In this document: positions 1 to 13,321 of the stretch, piece after piece
Numbering within the stretch: the stretch's first letter is position 1
Layout: each line of letters starts with the position of its first letter
Source of the DNA: Cycas panzhihuaensis
Taxonomy: Eukaryota; Cycadophyta
DNA length: 64,000 nt
NCBI GenBank assembly: GCA_023213395.1
Contig: CM041465.1
Coordinates: forward strand, 51,777,741 to 51,841,740
Direction of reading: 5' to 3'
The notes under the pieces: model-generated
Database searches by the model: none
Told to the model about the DNA's origin: nothing
What the model saw: only the letters and a program-made list of their open reading frames with translations
Program-made: the position numbers and the translations under genes

Positions 1-3000
1 GGATTAATCACTATGGGCCTATAGCTCCTTCTTTGCCTTGCCTCTTGTCCTCATCAAGCAAAACCATCCATGGCATAGATTACTTTAAGAATGATGAGGC
101 CTTATTAGAATACTTAGCAGGCTTCATGCCCAACCTCCCTTCTAGTCATTATAATCTTGATTTCTAGAAATATTTAGCCCTAGGGTCTTCCCTAGCTGAC
201 CTAGATCAGATTAGCACTCCTCTACCCCCTTCCATTAACCAAGATCCCCTTCACTTTGAAGAGGGGAATGCCATATGCATAAGGGTAACCAAGGACATCC
301 TCCTTACCCTTGGTAAAGTAATCAAGGTTGGACTGGAGTGTAGCCCCATTAAAATGAAGGAATACACCCTCCTATTCTAAGAGTTCTACGACATCTTTGC
401 ATGGGACTGCTCAGACATAAAGGGAATAGACCCCTTCATTATTATACATAACCTCACAACTATTCTGTGCACCTGCTCTGTGTGGCAAAAATAATGCCCT
501 CTCCATCCTAAGCTTTCTATTATAGTGAAAATAGAAGTAGAAAAGCTCCTAGACGTGGGGCCAATCACCTCCATTGATTACCCCAAGTAGGTATCAAACT
601 TTATTCCTATTGCCAAAAAGAATAAAATAATTAGGATATGTGTTGATTTTTAGGACATAAACAATGTGTGTCCCAAGGATAACTTCCCTTTGCCATTTAT
701 CGACTAAATTATCGATTAAACAATAAGTTTTGAAGTCATGCCCTTTATGAACAACTTCTTTGGTTACTACTAGATATAAATATCCCCTGAAGACCATCAT
801 AAGATGGATTTCACTACCCTATGGGGCAAATTCACCTATAAGGCAAAGCCCTTTAGATTAAAGAATATAGGTGCTACTTATCAAAGGGTAATGTAGTTCA
901 TTTTCTATGACCTCACAAACAAGACTCTCTAGGTTTACATGGATGACATGATGGGCCTCTCTTGCTAGAGGACCAATCACTTTGAGGATTTACGTTTTTA
1001 TGAGGTCTCGCAAATACCATGTTAGTTTGAACTCACTCAAATGCATGTTTGTCATGAATTCCATCAAATTTTTAGGCTTCCTTGTCCTTAAACAAGGAAT
1101 CTAGATTGACCCCAATAAGGTCAAAGTCATTCTTGACATGTCCCCCACCAAAATGCAACATAAAATTAAGTCATTTTTTAGTAGGCTAGGTTTCTTGAGG
1201 CATTCCTTAGTAGAATTTTCCATAAATGCCAAGCCCTTAATGAGCCTTTTAGAGAATGGGGCCCTATTTGTATGGTCTGCTAAAGCCCAAGAAGCATTCC
1301 AAGATCTCAAAAGAGTTTTGGTCTCTACCCTTATCCTGACGCCCTCTCTCTTTGATCACCCATTCATTCCATATACCTTGACTACTGACGAGTCCTTGGG
1401 GGCCATGTTAGCTCATGAAGATGACTCTGGAATCGAGCAAGCCATATACTTCATTAACTGCACATTAGTAGCAACTGAGCTCAACTACCGTCTTAGCAAA
1501 AAGGAATGGTTAGCCTTGGTCCATATGACCAAGAAATTTAGATATTACCTCCTCAGAAATACTAACTATGTGATCGTCTAATCTAATCTATTGAGGTGCC
1601 TTTTAACTTAATCTAACTTGACTAGAAGGACAGGTAAATGGGTCATCCTCCTACAAGAATACGACCTTAAAATTATTAAAAAAAAAATTAAGAAGGAAAT
1701 GGTGGTTACCAAACAACTAGCTAACACCCCTATCCCAAATCTCTTTAGCCTCCCAGCCAATAATTCATTACCTAGTGAGCCCATCCTGACACTCTAGGAT
1801 TCGCTTCCCCATTTGCTAGCCAGTAGTGAATGGTATGGAGATATCATATAGTATCTTATCTAGCAACAATACCCTCCTGATACTAGTAATAAGGTAAAGT
1901 CACGCATTAGGGCTACTGTTAGGTAATACTTCCTCATAGAGGAGGTATTGTACGAGAGATCTTTTAAAGGAATTCTCCTCTCCTGCATCAACTATGATGA
2001 CATGAACCAAATCCTCCATGAATGTCACAGTGACATTTGTGGAGGCCATTTTGGGGGCCAATCCATGGCCCAAAGGATCCTTCTTATGGGTTACTATTGG
2101 CCATCTCTCTTTAAGGATGCCTATGCCTATGCCTATGTGCAACACTGTCAAAGGTGCTAAGAGCATGCCAATTTCATCCACTTGCCTTCTAAGGCCCTAC
2201 ATCTTATTGTTTCCCCACGGCCTTTCTCTCAATAGGAATTAGACCTCATCAGAGCCATAACTCTCCCCTCATTATTGCAATATAAATTTATCTTAACCAT
2301 GACAAAATACTTTACCAAGTAGGCTAAAGTAGTCTTTTTATCATCTACTACTAGCAATACAATTTTTACCTTTATTTACCAACACATTATCTATCGATTT
2401 AGAGTCCTTGACGTCCTAATTATGGATAATGGTATACCATTTTGCAACAAGGAGATGGATAAACTTTGTGAGAAGTTCAAGATATCTCATAAGACCTCCT
2501 CTCCTTATCACCCCTAGGGCAATGGCAAAATTGAATCATCCAGTAAAACCCTCATAAATATTCTAAAGAAAATAATCACCAAATCCCAAAGAGATTGACA
2601 CCTTTAGCTCTATTATGTCCTATGGGTATATTGCACTTCCATTCACATGGCAATAGGGCTAGCCCCGTTCTCCCTTATGTATGGGACCAAAGTGATCCTC
2701 CCTCTAGAAGTTGAGATCCCCTCTTTGAGGGTCTCCCTTAGAGGTCTCATCGATGAGAAGTCATGCCACTAGGATCACCTTTTTGATCTTCAAGCCTTGA
2801 GATGAGAAACCCTTAGTAGCATACCAAGCAAATCTCGCCTCTAAGGCTAGGACATGAATGACATATGACAAACATCTATGTCCTCCTCCTCTAAACCCTA
2901 GGGACTAAGCCCTTAAGTTAGAGTACCTCCATAACTACCTATCTAAGTTTAGCCCCAAATTGGTGGGCCCTTTCATCATTCTTGAGAACCTCAATAATGA

Positions 3001-3085
3001 TGCATATAGGATAGTGACCTTAGAAGGGTTTGAATTTGATAAAGCTGTAAATGATAAATTCTTAAAGAAATTCTATTTATGATTC
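1..3085 (+). pseudogene. G1 pol remnant (PR-RT linker, RT, RNase H, integrase)
   Basis: Translation in shifting frames gives, in order: the end of the protease-RT linker (1-480), RT (about 520-1130), RNase H (about 1330-1740) and integrase (about 1960-3085). The RT active site reads VYMDDMMG at 933-956, and the NNVCPKDNFPLPFID block precedes it, as in Tat-lineage RTs. RNase H starts near FIPYTLTTDESLGAML. The integrase zinc finger has HECH near 2010 and ends CQRC near 2150; a DNG motif near 2424 and a GKIES motif near 2527 mark the second and third catalytic positions. Many codons expected to be CAG, CAA or TGG are stops. It cannot encode a working polyprotein. Pol contains no second RNase H between RNase H and integrase. 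Confidence 0.88.
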
Positions 3086-3738
3086 CTTCTATATCCAAGT
3101 AGAATGGATACCCTTCATTTGCTTTGAAACGAGCCTAAACTACATTCTACATGCTTTGCTACACCTTCACATTGGGGGCATGACGCATGTCAAGATATTG
3201 GATCACTTCATATGATTGACGTAGAAGCCACACCCCTTTCTGAAGGAGCTACTTACCCTTCCCTTCAACAACAAAGCACCACCTTTGTGTTTATATATAC
3301 ATCAGAAGTTATTCACTCATGACAGTTTGATACCACACCTGTGGTAGGCTTCCAACCAAGGATGCAACTTAGTCTTACTTCCAAGCATAAGCCACTACTT
3401 GGAGAAGCCCTCGAGGGTGATCCTTGTCCTCACTCTTTCATTGTTTCTTAGGGTATCCATATTTGCCTTCTTGCTCTCTTTTAGGGTCCCCATGTCCCTT
3501 CCGAGGGACATGCATGATTCCCTTGCCTTAGTCTCATACGAGGTCACCTATCACATAAGGTAATCGTGTGTGCCTGGTGTGAGTGTATGCTGCGTAAAAG
3601 AAAGCATCCCATATACAAATATTTCTATATGCATGACACAACAAATATAAATTAATATATGCTATGATCTCCATATACATACATCCATAATTAAAATAAG
3701 TATAACATATCAAAATGGGGTACTAATGTGGGCCCTAT
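3086..3738 (+). other. G1 3' region after pol, no gene seen
   Basis: About 650 bp of non-coding sequence between the pol stop and the microsatellite. It begins with a short stretch (GAAACGAGCCTAAACTAC near 3127) that matches the 3' hairpin unit of G2 and G3. It ends in a segment (CAAAATGGGGTACTAATGTG near 3711) matching the G3 sequence just before its short TA tract. I see no ORF worth naming. Confidence 0.6.
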
Positions 3739-5205
<1,467 letters not shown>

Positions 5206-5232
5206 AGGGAAAAAAGATGAACTGCAATTTGC

Positions 5233-7130
5233 GTGACGGAGGTGACCCGCGAGACGAAGGCGACGACGACTGTTAAGAGGACGAGGCATGATCTTTTGGA
5301 GTGCTACAGACAAGGTGTAGATGGAGGCTCATCGCAACCTCCTAGCCTCGAATCCACAATGAGGTGGCACAGTGAGCAGAATGGTGTAGGGTCGAAGATA
5401 TACCCCAGATCACGAATATGGTTTGAGGAAGGTCACCCTTCAAAGGTTCAAATGAGAGACTAGTATAGGACCAGTAAGAAGATTTGGATGCAAATGGAGA
5501 CAGAGCTAGGGTTCAAAGAGGCAATTTCAAATGGTGGATACAGGGAGAGCACCCTAACCTTAGGGTACGAGCAGGAACTGGTTACAGAAGCGCTAGAGAT
5601 GGATGATCGAAGGAGCCCAGATAGTGTCTCTGTTTATGCAGATAAGAGAAGTCCCAAACTACAAGATATAGCTGAATGTTTTAGTCCCATGTTTTCAGGC
5701 TCTGGTGGTGAGTCCATGAAGTTTTACCTTTGTCAATGTATTTTATTTTTATAAAGTTTTGAATGGAGTAAAAATAATAAGACCAGACTTAGTCCTCCCA
5801 TCTGGGAAGGACATACCTTGAAGCCCTGAGAAATGGTAAACCTGAGGAGATTGTTATCAAACTAGTGATTAGAGATAACCAAATAAAAATCTTAGTTCCA
5901 AAGGAGCTAACAGAGAAAACAATACAATACTAGGAAAACATCTTAGTGGGGAGGTTTTCAGGGCCCAGACCTGGGCTGGATATCATAAGGAGCTGGATTA
6001 GAAATAAGTGGAAAACAAAAATCCTAGTAGAGGTGATGGCCATGCCCAAAGGTTGTGCCCTTTTTATATTCATAAATTAGAAAGATATGATAGTATCATT
6101 ATTAATATCCCCATGGATGTTTTGAAGGAAGGCCATGACTTTGGAGAAATAGCACCCAAATTTTGACCTGGCGTTTCCTCAGGTCAAACAAGCTCCAATA
6201 TGGGTCCAGATGCCAAGGCTTCCCCTACATTTTTAGAACCTGGAAGTGGTTAAAGGAGTAGCCAGTGCTATAGGCCCCCTTATAGCTATGGACTTAGCGA
6301 CGAAGAATAGATCCTGATTGATTATTGCCAGGTTATGTGTCCTAGCGAATCTCGATAGCAACCTACCTAAAGACGTAGACATAGAGTCTGGGGGGTGGGA
6401 ATTTACCCAGAAGTTAGCCTATTAATTAGAAGGTTTCAGGTGCTCAAGATGTAGGTGTTTGGGGCACCTCCTGAATAAATGTCCAGGAGAAGCTAAAGAA
6501 ATGATGAAAGAAGTGGAGGAGGGACAAAAAGCAGCTGGAGACTTGGAAAAGGAAGTGGATATGAGTGTAGACCTAAACATGAGTGTGAACTTGATGCTAG
6601 ACATAGGCAGTAGAATAGAGTCAATGTTGGAGACCAACAAAGCAGAGAATCCTGAGGCCCTGAAGGGCCATGAAGATGATAAGCAAGTGATGGAAGGTGA
6701 TCTGGGGGAGTCTAGAGAGCCAAGACATGAAGACCTTACCTAGGCGATGGGTGAAATAGCCCATGCCCAATAAAAAGAAATCAACTAGGTGGAGGAAGAC
6801 TACCTATCAGAGGAGGAGGCAGGGAGGGCCCATATCTTAGATCAAGAAGAAAAACAAACCCCAGAGGAGGTAGGGAGAGAGTTGAAGCTCTCATAGGAAT
6901 TGATTAATAAGGCCAGGAGAGCTATGGATATAGGAAGGATAGGTGGAGGGACTCATAAATGGATCTCAAAGGACAAAGGAGGGCAGACAGAGGAGAAGAG
7001 ATTGCCTGACTACGACAGCGAAAAAAGGGTGGGCAGATCGACAAGGAAAGTGACAAGGGGAAAAGAAACAACGTCCCAAATTGATATGGGCTACCAGAGT
7101 ATATTGAAGGAGGGGGGGGTGGGGGGGTAA
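5233..7130 (+). pseudogene. LINE ORF1 remnant, nucleic-acid-binding protein with CCHC knuckle
   Basis: The first long frame starts at 5233 near the LINE 5' end. Around 6170-6420 the translation resembles the DUF4283-type region of plant LINE ORF1, including APIWVQMPRLPLHF. It is followed at 6437-6478 by CSRCRCLGHLLNKC, a CX2CX4HX4C zinc knuckle. The C-terminal part is acidic and lysine-rich. Family knowledge: this protein coats LINE RNA in the ribonucleoprotein particle. The frame is broken by several stops, many of them TAG at expected Gln or Trp codons, so it is a pseudogene. The end at 7130 is the stop after a G-run at 7111-7127 and is uncertain. Confidence 0.75.
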
Positions 7131-7182
7131 TTGAGGGCCTGCTTCTCAGAAGTAGGAGGTAGGATGGGAAGGGGCTGGGTCT

Positions 7183-8817
7183 ATGAAGACTCTCTCCTGG
7201 AACATTAGGGGCTTAATTGCCCCATTTAAGTAAAGAATGGTGAAGGAGCTGAGAGTTAGGGAATAGGCAGACTTAGTTTTCCTATATGAGACAAAAATGA
7301 CCTAGGTAAAGGAGGAGGAGATAAAAAATAAAATATGGAAAAGGGTAGAGATGAGGACGATAGATAGTGCATTGGGGTCGAGAGGGCTTGTTGTTCTCTA
7401 AAACCCAGGTGTGTGGCAGGGTTATAAGGTGGCTAAGAGGGAGCACTTCATCACAATGTGTCTGGTATGTAGAAGGATAAATTCCCTATGGTGGGTCACA
7501 AACGTCTATGCTTCGACAACGGTGGTGGGTAGGAAGCTACTGTGGAATAATATAGTGGAGACCCATAAAGACTGGAAAGGCCCATGGATGGTAGCAGGAG
7601 ATTTCAACTTGACTCTGACCCTGGAAGAGAAGAAAGATGGGTAAGTGGGGTGGTCCATGGGTATGGATGACCTTGGTGTCTTTCTTCAGAATGAAGGACT
7701 ATTGGACATCCCCCTTAGAGGGACCAACTTCACATAGGCAAATAGGAGGTTGGGGCAGAACCATATCTAGGTCAAGTTGGATAGATTTCTGGTTAATTAT
7801 GACTGGATGCGGCTCCATGGGGACCTGAAGCTAGTGGCCCTCTCAAGATTAGTTTCTGATCACTCACCTCTCCTTTTGGAATGCTCATACCTAGATAATT
7901 ATCGTGGGGCCCCTTTCCACTTTGAGCATATGTGGATACAACACCCAGACCTGAGGAATAGGATCAGTGAGTGATGGAGTACTCATGTTGAGGGGTATTC
8001 CATGTTTAAATTTTCAAAGAAGCTATCTTGGATAAAGAGACAGATAAAATCCTGGAACAAGGAAGTATTTAGAAATATATTTAAGGTCAAAGGAAGACTG
8101 CTAGAAGATCTAAATAAGATTGAACAAAGGATCTAGGAAGAGGGTAGATCTAGCACATTGGACCAGATGGAAAGCAGACTATCCAAAGAATTGGAAGAGG
8201 TATTATTGAAGGAGGAACTTTACTGGAAACAAAAATCTAGGGATCAGTGGATTAAGGAGGGGATAGGAATACTAAGTTTTTACATATGTTGACTTTGAAA
8301 CATAGGTCCTATAACAGAATAAGTAAGTTATGAAGTAAGGAGGGTTCCACACTTAAGACTGAAGATGAAATTAGAACCTCTACAGTTGAATATTTTAAAG
8401 AACTCTTTAGTGAACCTAGGAGTCAGGACCTAAAGTTATGCTCAAACCTAATGAGTTATATCCTGCGGTCTGTCAATGAGATCCAAAATAGAAAGCTGAT
8501 AGATCCGTTCTCCCTGGATGAAGTGGAGAGGGATCTTTTCAATATGGGATGGGATAAGGCCCCAGGGCCAGATGGTTTTCCCCTGGGTTTCTTTTAGGAA
8601 TACTAGGACATTATAAAGGATGATCTGAAAGAGGCAGTGAATGAATTCTTTGAGAAGAAAACTATTTTGAAGGAGTGGCAATCTACCTTTTTGGTGCTAA
8701 TTCTGAAGAAACTGGGGGCAGAGGTGATGGAGGACTTTAGGCCAATCAGTTTGTGTAATTTTAAGTATAAGATTTTGGCAAAACTGCTGGCAAACCGCAT
8801 TAAGGAGTGACTGCCGT
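7183..8817 (+). pseudogene. LINE ORF2, N-terminal part: endonuclease and start of RT
   Basis: The ATG at 7183 opens with MKTLSWNIRGL, the usual start of plant LINE ORF2. Endonuclease (EEP/AP-type) motifs seen are the Asn of WNIRG, the Glu of YETKMT (near 7290) and GDFNLTL (near 7600). RT begins near 8470 with KAPGPDGFP (8559-8585), then DFRPISLCN and KILAKLLANRIK near 8800. The frame is cut at 8817 by G2 and continues at 41475. Several TAG stops, such as those in the segment after GFF near 8595, replace expected Gln and Trp codons. There is at least one frameshift near 7640. Confidence 0.85.
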
Positions 8818-11303
8818 TGAACCGCTCGCTACGGGGCGGTGATCCTACGTCTAGCTAGGGGATATGAGGATACGCTATGCTAACTAAGCTAGGCAATAAG
8901 GACCTCACCTCGCAGGGCGTCCGTGCGCCGGAGCGCGGATTCGGGACTGCAAGGTGCCTAGTTGCTTCCAGGTAGCCGTGCAAAAACAAGGCCTTCCTAC
9001 CCTTTGGATGGTCGGGAAGGAGAGGGAATGCCTTGCACGTTGCGTCTTCTCAAGGCAATGAGAAGGCAACGAAGGGAAGGGCAACTAACTAATATGCAAG
9101 CAAATGAGGTAAAAGATGCGATGGAGGGGTAGCTCGGGTATGATGCAAGCGAGCTATCTATGCTATGCTATATAAAGCAGGAAATAATGCAAAAAAGCTG
9201 AACGTGCTTTCCCTTTTTCCTTTATGTTCTTTTACAATTTCCTAACTACTCAGGCAAATGCATGAAAAGGAAACAGTGTAAAAGGGGATATGCAGGAAGC
9301 AAGGGGAATACCTGGATCCGACGCCTGAATGGAGGTGCAGCTTGTCCCTCTAAGTCCCGCTCCTTCTTTCTCCGTTCTCCGCGCATGCAATGCTGATCAG
9401 CGGTGGTTGCCGGAAGCGATGGAAGAGGGGTGCACTTACCTCCCCTTGAGCATGCAAAACCAAATAAAACGGAAAAAAGCTTGAAACTAAAGAAAGAGAG
9501 GTACTATGCGGGGAACTGATCGGCAAAGGGCTCGTCCCACGTATCGCTCCACCAATGCGCGACCGTGCAAATAGGTAAAAAGGACACCTTCCTCTCGGGA
9601 GAGAGGCCACAAGATATACTAAGAAATATATATATGTAAACTGAAATCAACTGAAACTAAAATTTGAGCTAAGCATAGGAATATAATCAAACGAAATAGC
9701 AGCATACAAGAAACACTTTCACCACCATATACCATGAAAACACTTGAAATGGGATGGAGTATAGCCTTGGGATGGCTAACTCACCCACGAGAGACCTCCA
9801 CAGAACTCGGGAAGGAAACACTAGTTGCCAACGGGGTAGTGACGGGTATCTATGCTAATCAGAATGCCCTAAAAACCCCCTAAACTCCCTTAGCCCATTT
9901 CCTAGGAAAGCATGGATGGCAAAGGGAAAGAGTACAAGGGACAAAACCCTTGGGGAGAAGGACACCAATGGGGGACGGAACCCCGCCTACCTCCCTCAAA
10001 TCCTCGTATGTACACCTTTACACTGGCTAACTAAGGAAAGGGTGAAAGAGATAGCTTAGGGAAAATGGATGGGCTCCAAAGAAACAACAGGAAGGTACCT
10101 CTAATCTAGAGCAACACTATGGGAAGAACTGTAGCTAACTAGGATCACATTCATTGAGAAGCAAAAGAAATAAAAATAGAAAAAAGAAATGAATTACTTT
10201 GCAAGTAAAAATAAGAAGTACCTTGTATAGGGAAGATTAAGTATGCACTTTGCCACTTGGAACAACAGCAATAAACAACATCTAGGGACTGGTTATAAGT
10301 AGTTCTTGCAAGAGTATGGATGAAGAAAACTCCTTGCAAGTTAGGAGCCTTGGAAGTTGGCTCTTGAAGCAGCTTTTTGGGTGAAGAAGTCTCTTGAATC
10401 CCTAAGCACCTGCAAAGAAGAATGGAGCTTGCTATGGAGAGCAGTAGGGGGCAGCAATGGCCCTGCAAATCCAGCTGATGGTAGCCCACTTCACCTTTGT
10501 CCAGTTGCTGTGTAGGAAGTTTTATGTTTCTATGTGTTTTCCTTGTATGAAAGTTAGAAATTCTCCTTAGAGGTTTAAAAAATGGCCAAAAGATATGAAA
10601 AATAGGGAGCAAAATCCCCTTTATCCCCCCTGTTCATAGCAGGTGAACGTTGGGGATGTCAGGGCGACTCAAATTAATCAATGCCATGTGGCAGTTTCGC
10701 GAAAAAAATGGAAACTGTCGCGTGGTTCTCTTTTTTTAAATTTCAAGCGATGTCTGCGGCAAACTCTGCGATCTGTGAAAACTCTGATGCAGCTAAGTTT
10801 GCAACAGTATCAGCCTGGAATAAAAAAAAAGAGAAAAATAAACAAAAACATCAGGTTTTGAGGTAAAAACAAAGGCTAAACATGAATTAGAGCAACTGAG
10901 GGAATGCCCAGGCAGTGGGCAAGTACCCAAAATAATGCAAAGTGTCCTAACTAAGGGTTAAACTGGACTTAGGAAGGACTGCAACATAAGCAACATGTCA
11001 TAACGAGAGCAAATAGGACTGATGGAAACATCCTGGGGGACCGTGGAGTCAACGTGGGTGGCTGTGAACCATACGGGGTGTAGCATTCACTGAGGAATGC
11101 CCCCGCTGTGAGTCGTCATAGGCTGATGTTGTGCCATAAGCACATGCATTATGAGCAAGTAGAAAATCAATGTGTGCAGGCAGGCATATGTCAAGCAACC
11201 TACTCTAAATAACCTTAACCAAGCATGGGCAAGAAAAAGTAAGGAAATATACCTGAACAAACCTGCATCGACGGGTCTCGAGTCCATTCCGATGGTGGAA
11301 ACA
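8818..11303 (-). repeat. G2 3' LTR
   Basis: On the minus strand it begins TGTTTCCACC at 11303 and ends in GGTTCA at 8818, in agreement with the TG...CA ends of the family. It matches the 5' LTR at 38975-41469 along its whole length. A 153-codon open frame on the minus strand near 10151-10612 recurs in the other LTRs with different reading frames, so I treat it as non-coding leader sequence. Confidence 0.93.
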
Positions 11304-11639
11304 CGCCTTAGCGTGAGCCTCACTACTCAGAAGCGTAACGTGATGGCAAATGCTGTCAATCAAAGATATGAGTAGCACATGCACATATATATATAAAAGC
11401 AATAAAGAGCAGCACGTGGACCAAGGGCGTAGGCGAGTGTTGTGGCGGAACGCATGGACAAGGGAGACGAAGATGAAGACAATGTAGGGGCTACCTATGC
11501 ATCGTCTAAGCATCGACCTGTAACTGAAATAAGCAAGTAAAAATGGGGTGCCCCCATTGCCAAAGTGCAACGTGAATTAGGGGGGCATCCAGCAAATAGA
11601 ACAAGCAATCTAACCAACAGCAACCAGAGACTTGGGCAC

Positions 11640-12075
11640 GGGCTGGCCAGGCAAGCCTTAGGGGCGGTTGTCTAGAAGAGGGAGGCGACGCTCAAGGATG
11701 AGGCGAACAAGGCTGTCAGCCTCAGCATTGAGGTGCCTAGGGATATGTTGAATATCCGCTGACGAGAAACAAGCTAGAAGAGACCTAACGGCAGACGCGA
11801 GGGTTCTCAGGTGAGGGCATCGCACCTGGTAGACCTAGGTGAGATGGGACACCACGACCTGAGAATCGTAAAACAACACGATGGACCCGCGATAGAAACA
11901 GAGAGCATCGGTAAGGGCTTCAATAACGGCTATGTACTCAGCTTCGTTATTAGTTGCCTCGGGAAGAAAGACCCTGGAACGCAAGAAATTATGTCTAGAG
12001 GGGCTGCGAAGAATCCACTTGTTGGAAGGTCCGGGTTCTGCGACCTCCACCATCGGTAAAAATGAGGAGAGACAT
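11640..12075 (-). pseudogene. G2 archaeal-type RNase H ORF (aRNH)
   Basis: The minus-strand ATG at 12075 opens with MSLLIFTDGG, carrying the first catalytic Asp of type-I RNase H. NNEAEY, with the catalytic Glu, lies near 11940, YDSQVVVSHL with the next Asp near 11865, and the C-terminal segment reads NAEADSLVRLILE near 11705, keeping the last Asp. A 1-base loss just after the glycine loop shifts the frame and breaks the protein. The fold cleaves RNA of RNA/DNA hybrids. In Tat elements a second RNase H of this type normally sits inside pol; here it lies after the PMD gene, close to the 3' LTR and in the same sense as pol. Confidence 0.85.
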
Positions 12076-12641
12076 GCCTGAATACTAAACTCTGGTAGTA
12101 AACAAATAGCGATGAAAGCAAAGCAAAGACTCGAATGGCGGGAAAAATATGGCCAAGAAGGGTAGGAGGACCTAGCAATGAGGTTACCTGAGAATGAAAG
12201 CAAGCAATCCAGCCACTGGCTGAAAGTGGGCAGAGAAAGGACGCCCTGGAGTGCCAAAGGTTGTTTTGGGAAGCAAAACATGCCCCCAGACGAGGGAGCA
12301 CTTCCTTTGGGGATCCCAGGAGCAGGAAAGGGCTGCAAAAATGAGTCCAGGGCAGCGAAATGAGCCAAGCGAGTATAAACTTGGGCATGCACGGGAGTAG
12401 CGCACAAAACGATGCAGAAGGGCCCTGGCAGAAGTGCGATAACGAGGCGCCATAAATGCCCTTGCAAGAGAAGGCAAAAAGGGTGTCCATGGAGCACAAT
12501 GGGTGACAGGGCCAGAAGGCAAAGGCTATCAGGGCAACGAGACGGTCCCAACAACTATCGCGGAGCCAGAAATAGAAAAAGTACCCGTCGGGGCCCCCGG
12601 CTATATAAGGAAAACTAATGAAAATCAGATTCATTTTTACC

Positions 12642-12664
12642 GGCTCTCGTACGAAACCAGAGCC
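12642..12664 (-). promoter_or_regulatory. Palindrome upstream of the G2 aRNH TATA-like box
   Basis: Arms GGCTCT (12642-12647) and AGAGCC (12659-12664) around a CGTACG core. The same palindrome stands about 35 bp before the TATA-like box of G3 (28446-28468). Confidence 0.55.
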
Positions 12665-13112
12665 TTTTCCTTATGACGTAGAGCGCTACCCAAATTTGGA
12701 GGCATGCAGGAGATGATCCGACCATCAAATTCGAGCGTAGAGACAGTCGTTATGATCGCATGGACGAGATGGCGACGGTCAGGCCAGATCCAGTGAGTGG
12801 ATCTCATGAAACCTTTACCATTTCAAAGTTCAAAATTTACTACTTTTTAAGTTAATTTTTATGCTTTTTTATGCCCCTTATGGGCAATTGGATGCCTTTC
12901 GGAGTTTGAATTGGACCCGGAAAGAGGCGGGGACCTGGGCATTAGGGAGCCTTGGTCCCGGTGGGTCCCACGGGGGTCCACCACAAAAATTTTTGGATTT
13001 TCTAAGCCGAAACCCCCCTTTTTAGGGGGGTTGCCATTTGTACCGCGTCCAAGATCACAACACCGCGATCTTGGCCGCGGGATCACTGTAGGAAAGCGAT
13101 CGCCACGGGACC

Positions 13113-13148
13113 CGCTCCAAATTTAGCGGTATCGCTAAATTTGGAGCG
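13113..13148. repeat. Perfect 16-bp inverted repeat upstream of the G2 PMD gene
   Basis: Arms CGCTCCAAATTTAGCG and its exact reverse complement, separated by GTAT. G3 has an 11-bp version (27998-28025) at the same distance from its PMD ATG, and the LTRs carry a related half-site (GGTATCGCTAAGTTTAC in G4, reverse complement near 58130-58146). Confidence 0.9.
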
Positions 13149-13321
13149 GTACGCAGGCAGAAAACCAAAAAAAACCAGAAAAAGGGCCAACTAGTCCCCA
13201 AAAACAGAAAGGAAGATTAGACAGATAGCTAGGAGCCTAGGTGACTACTAGGAGACTAACTTTGACTGACTTTTGATGATTGCAGGTAGTTATCGCGGTG
13301 GATAACCGCGAAAACGTTGGC

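Larger units (their letters stand above)
12076..13321. promoter_or_regulatory. G2 spacer between divergent aRNH and PMD genes
   Basis: No convincing ORF. On the aRNH side there is a TATA-like CTTATATAG at 12601-12609 (minus), 527 bp before the aRNH ATG, preceded by an imperfect palindrome GGCTCT...AGAGCC at 12642-12664. On the PMD side there is a perfect 16-bp inverted repeat at 13113-13128 and 13133-13148, 174 bp before the PMD ATG, plus smaller GC-rich hairpins at 13014-13028 and near 13064-13081. The corresponding G3 spacer has the same signals at almost the same distances. A role as a bidirectional promoter is inferred. Confidence 0.6.

Noticed and set aside
1101-1310. Minus-strand frames over pol regions (also 19327-21471, 22223-22711, 33110-34671)
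   Set aside because: Complement shadows of pol domains on the other strand.
10151-10612. 153-codon frame in the G2 LTR (also 40310-40770, 16657-17145, 30395-30784, 58251-58526)
   Set aside because: The matching DNA in other LTRs is read in other frames and with different starts, so it behaves as conserved LTR DNA, not as protein.
11930-12634. 234- and 239-codon minus frames ahead of the G2 aRNH
   Set aside because: Their last part borrows aRNH residues through the frameshift. The upstream part does not hold one frame against G3 28522-29016.
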